Assembly (NCBI GenBank): GCA_045226255.1
Contig: JBGVCG010000013.1
Span: 1-64,000, forward strand
Origin: UBA1181 sp045226255
GTDB taxonomy: Bacteria; Bacteroidota; Bacteroidia; Bacteroidales; Paludibacteraceae
Direction of reading: 5' to 3'
DNA: 64,000 nucleotides
In this document: one piece after another, positions 62,122-64,000 of the stretch
How positions within the stretch are numbered: the stretch's first letter is position 1
Layout: each line of letters opens with the position of its first letter
Made by a program: the position numbers and the translations under genes
Notes under the pieces: generated by a model
The model's database searches: none
What the model was told of the DNA's origin: nothing
The model's input: only the letters and a program-made list of their open reading frames with translations

Positions 62122-63401
62122 ATCCTCTCCAACACCTTGTGGAACTCCGGTGCCAGTACATGCACAATACCGTTTCTGTTGGGACGTTGGAACTTATCTA
62201 GGGTTACGACGAATTTGGGGTAGTGGTCTTGGATGAGCTCCAAAGAGGAGTATTCCCGCTCCAGCGTTTTGGGATCGCTTGTCTCGTATGAAGCCTGCAC
62301 GTAGATTTTTTTGTCTCCGTTTATGGCCACAAAATCGACCTCGCTTTGCTCATCTGTGTGGGTGCCCTGTATGGTCCCCACATAGACTTCGTAACCGGCT
62401 CTGCGTAGCTCCAAATAGACTAAATTCTCCAGTTCATAGCCTGCCCCGAAAGAAAAGCCTCTGTAGAGATAATTGTAGAAAGAGAGGTCGTTGATGTAGT
62501 ATTTGCAGTTCCCCGCAATGGTTTCCTTGCCTTGGATGTTGTATCGCTCGGTTTTATGGATAATGTAGGTCTCCGTCATATAGGCGAGGTACGACGCTAC
62601 GGTTTCGTAGTTCACCTTCTTCCCCTTCCCTTTGTAGAACTTCACGATGTTGTTGGGCGTTGTGAGCTTTGTCGCATTGTTCACTGTGTAGACGAAAAGG
62701 TCTTCCAACAGTTTGGGGTCTCTGATGGAGTACCGTGAGATAATGTCGCGAAGCAGGATGGTGTCTTTGAGGCTGGACATGTAATGACGTCTCACTTCGT
62801 CGTCGTTGAGGTGTATCAGCTCGGGTAGTCCCCCGTCATGAAGATATTCCTCGTAACTATCGAAGCCTTGCTCCTTTTGGTGGACATCGCACCACTCCCT
62901 ATAGGAGAAAGGGAGTATTTCGAACTGAACATATCGCCCCGATAGGTGCGTCGCTAGTTCTCCCGAGAGCATGGTTGAGTTGGATCCGCTGATGAATACT
63001 TCGCAGGGGGAGGTGAAATCCTGGGATAGCGAGTTGACGCTCCTTTCCCAGCCGGTTATGTTTTGCACTTCATCGATGAAAAGGAAGAATTTGCCTTGAG
63101 GGGACAATTCTTTGCGGTACTCCTGAATGAGTTTCTCAAGATCTTCGTGCGTCTGCAAGAAGTTGAAGGCGGAGAACTCGGCGTTGATGAACAATATGTT
63201 TTCAGATGCTATTCCCTTGTGTATAAGCTCCATGGCTATTTGACGAAGGATGTAGCTTTTACCTGTCCTTCGCTGTCCCGTAAGCACCTTCACCAAAGAA
63301 TTGCCGATGTAAGGGGTAATCTTTGTCATATAGAAGTCACGCCTATAGCCTAGAGCGATATAGTTTCCTCCCCACGGGTTGTAGCCCCTAATATTTTCCA
63401 T
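62118..63401 (-). CDS. AAA ATPase with DUF4143 C-terminal domain
   Basis: About 427 aa from ATG 63399-63401 (M-E-N-I-R-G-Y-N). ATG 63413 is an alternative but lies inside the repeat unit; the long start at 63440 lies before the -7 element. N-terminal ATPase with Walker A G-Q-R-R-T-G-K-S and Walker B F-L-F-I-D-E-V-Q; C-terminal DUF4143 (nuclease-like, with S-E-V-D-F-V and V-Q-A-S-Y-E). Families of this type are multicopy in Bacteroidetes genomes and of unknown role. Flanked by tandem repeats on both sides. Confidence 0.82.
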   Translation of the reverse strand: MENIRGYNPWGGNYIALGYRRDFYMTKITPYIGNSLVKVLTGQRRTGKSYILRQIAMELIHKGIASENILFINAEFSAFNFLQTHEDLEKLIQEYRKELSPQGKFFLFIDEVQNITGWERSVNSLSQDFTSPCEVFISGSNSTMLSGELATHLSGRYVQFEILPFSYREWCDVHQKEQGFDSYEEYLHDGGLPELIHLNDDEVRRHYMSSLKDTILLRDIISRYSIRDPKLLEDLFVYTVNNATKLTTPNNIVKFYKGKGKKVNYETVASYLAYMTETYIIHKTERYNIQGKETIAGNCKYYINDLSFYNYLYRGFSFGAGYELENLVYLELRRAGYEVYVGTIQGTHTDEQSEVDFVAINGDKKIYVQASYETSDPKTLEREYSSLELIQDHYPKFVVTLDKFQRPNRNGIVHVLAPEFHKVLERI

Positions 63402-63404
63402 TTG

Positions 63405-63546
63405 TTCTATCATAACCGAAACTTTTCCGCAAATATACAAAAGTTTCTATCATAACCGAAACTTTTCCACAAAAACCATAAAGTTTCTATTATAACAAAA
63501 ACTTTTCTAGGAGTAGACATAATTTTCGGTTATAACCGAAACTTTT
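63405..63546. repeat. 40-bp-period repeat array, four copies (operator-like)
   Basis: The motif CTATCATAACCGAAACTTTT and variants recurs with ACTTTT at 63421, 63461, 63501 and 63541, a period of exactly 40 bp. Copies 1 and 2 share 24 identical bases; copy 3 is degenerate; copy 4 contains the perfect 18-bp palindrome TTTCGGTTATAACCGAAA (63524-63541). All lie in the promoter of the ATPase gene. Confidence 0.85.
63430..63437 (-). promoter_or_regulatory. -7 element TATATTTG for ATPase gene
   Basis: Perfect TAnnTTTG between repeat copies 1 and 2, 28 bp before ATG 63401. Binding at the repeats would cover it. Confidence 0.55.
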
Positions 63547-63606
63547 AATTGTTTTTACAGATAACCGCAGAGGGGATAAGATATTTTCATATTGAGATAT
63601 TCTTTT

Positions 63607-63614
63607 TACTTTTG
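63607..63614 (+). promoter_or_regulatory. -7 element TACTTTTG
   Basis: Perfect TAnnTTTG, 25 bp before the partial gene at 63640. Confidence 0.5.
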
Positions 63615-63639
63615 GGTCGTGAACTAATTATTTTTAGTC

Positions 63640-64000
63640 ATGAAGCAGGTTTTGAAGTTTATTCCGTTGCTGGCGACGACAATCATTATTTTGTTACATT
63701 TCTATGATAAATTCATGGCAGATTTGATCTGCTTATTCTTCTTTTTTATAGTTCTTCCTGTTATTGGTGCCTCAATCGTTCTCTTTATAAAATCTATTTC
63801 TTTTGCAAATACTAGCTGGAAGGTCTATTTCGTATGGGGAGTCATTGATATATTTCTTGTGGTTGTTTACAATGTGTTTGTGGCTCCAAATAATGTCTGT
63901 GATCCGGATATAATGGCGGAGCATTATGAGAAGAACGCGGTGAAAATGAAGGAGTTGGTTCAATATACGAATCAGGCATTGGATGATTCGGCTACCATTC
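63640..64000 (+). CDS. membrane protein (partial, off right edge)
   Basis: First 120 codons. Three hydrophobic segments (about 5-20, 28-52 and 62-81) are followed by a helical hydrophilic region starting P-N-N-V-C-D-P-D-I-M-A-E-H-Y. The frame is open to the end of the window. The family is not recognised. A -7 element lies 25 bp upstream. Confidence 0.6.
   Translation, partial: MKQVLKFIPLLATTIIILLHFYDKFMADLICLFFFFIVLPVIGASIVLFIKSISFANTSWKVYFVWGVIDIFLVVVYNVFVAPNNVCDPDIMAEHYEKNAVKMKELVQYTNQALDDSATI

Noticed and set aside
63405..63546. CRISPR array
   Set aside because: Only four degenerate copies with short A/T-rich spacers, no cas genes, and one copy is a perfect palindrome, which fits an operator better.
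1..64000. tRNA or rRNA genes
   Set aside because: No GGTTCGAATCC-type T-loop with a matching acceptor stem and no rRNA signature were seen by eye.

Overview
The window is a stretch of Bacteroidales chromosome (family not resolved). Four things point there: many intergenic regions carry the Bacteroidetes -7 element TAnnTTTG, twice with a perfect -33 TTTG 19 bp upstream; there is a RprX/RprY-type two-component pair; there are type IX secretion (T9SS) components and cargo (a PorZ-like protein and a Lys-C-like protease with a C-terminal sorting domain); and there are Bacteroidetes families such as DUF4254 and DUF4250. No tRNA, rRNA, CRISPR array, insertion sequence or integrase was seen.

Left end (1-11.5 kb, all minus strand): the most unusual locus. 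In transcription order it encodes a signal-peptide vWA protein with one membrane helix (9864-11486), a 1093-aa tubulin-like GTPase (6548-9829), a 905-aa protein with two central membrane helices (3796-6513), a polytopic protein with a transglutaminase/papain-like Cys-His domain (1890-3791), a membrane-anchored HExxH peptidase (800-1825) and a secreted protein (111-737). Gaps are 4-64 bp. I know of no described system with this composition and treat it as the main candidate for an undescribed membrane-associated cytoskeletal or proteolytic machine. Upstream lie a glycosyltransferase with a perfect consensus promoter, a divergent Wzx-type flippase and another glycosyltransferase.

15-33 kb: housekeeping operons. 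prfB (with a classical programmed +1 frameshift), a lipoprotein, ddl and mrp; then acpP-fabF-rnc-acyl-CoA ligase-SPFH ending in a hairpin; then purN, a rhodanese lipoprotein and a small secreted protein; then rdgB-porZ-tsaE-glycosyltransferase-dbpA-like helicase from one promoter.

33-42 kb: an RlmL-like 23S rRNA methyltransferase with an RGG/RDR tail, a CYTH enzyme, and a plus-strand operon of glycosyltransferase, T9SS protease, a fused 5-formyl-THF cyclo-ligase::3-dehydroquinate synthase, aroA and rubredoxin. A gene-poor 490-bp gap follows with a sigma-54-like promoter and a downstream terminator.

42-52 kb: rluD with a PASTA protein, DUF4250, rpmH, a GT9/DUF4254 pair, a rhodanese-fold lipoprotein without its catalytic Cys, a 1.1-kb gap with promoter, hairpins and a 25-aa hydrophobic ORF, then an argD-like aminotransferase, a HisIE-like protein with a decayed HisI half, a TerB/J-domain protein and a glycosyltransferase.

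51-64 kb: an MFS transporter, a 1411-aa dehydratase-activase fusion, a CPA2 antiporter, rprX-rprY, and a DUF4143-type ATPase flanked on one side by a 33-bp tandem repeat (3 copies) and on the other by a 40-bp-period operator-like repeat (4 copies, one an 18-bp perfect palindrome). A membrane protein runs off the right edge.
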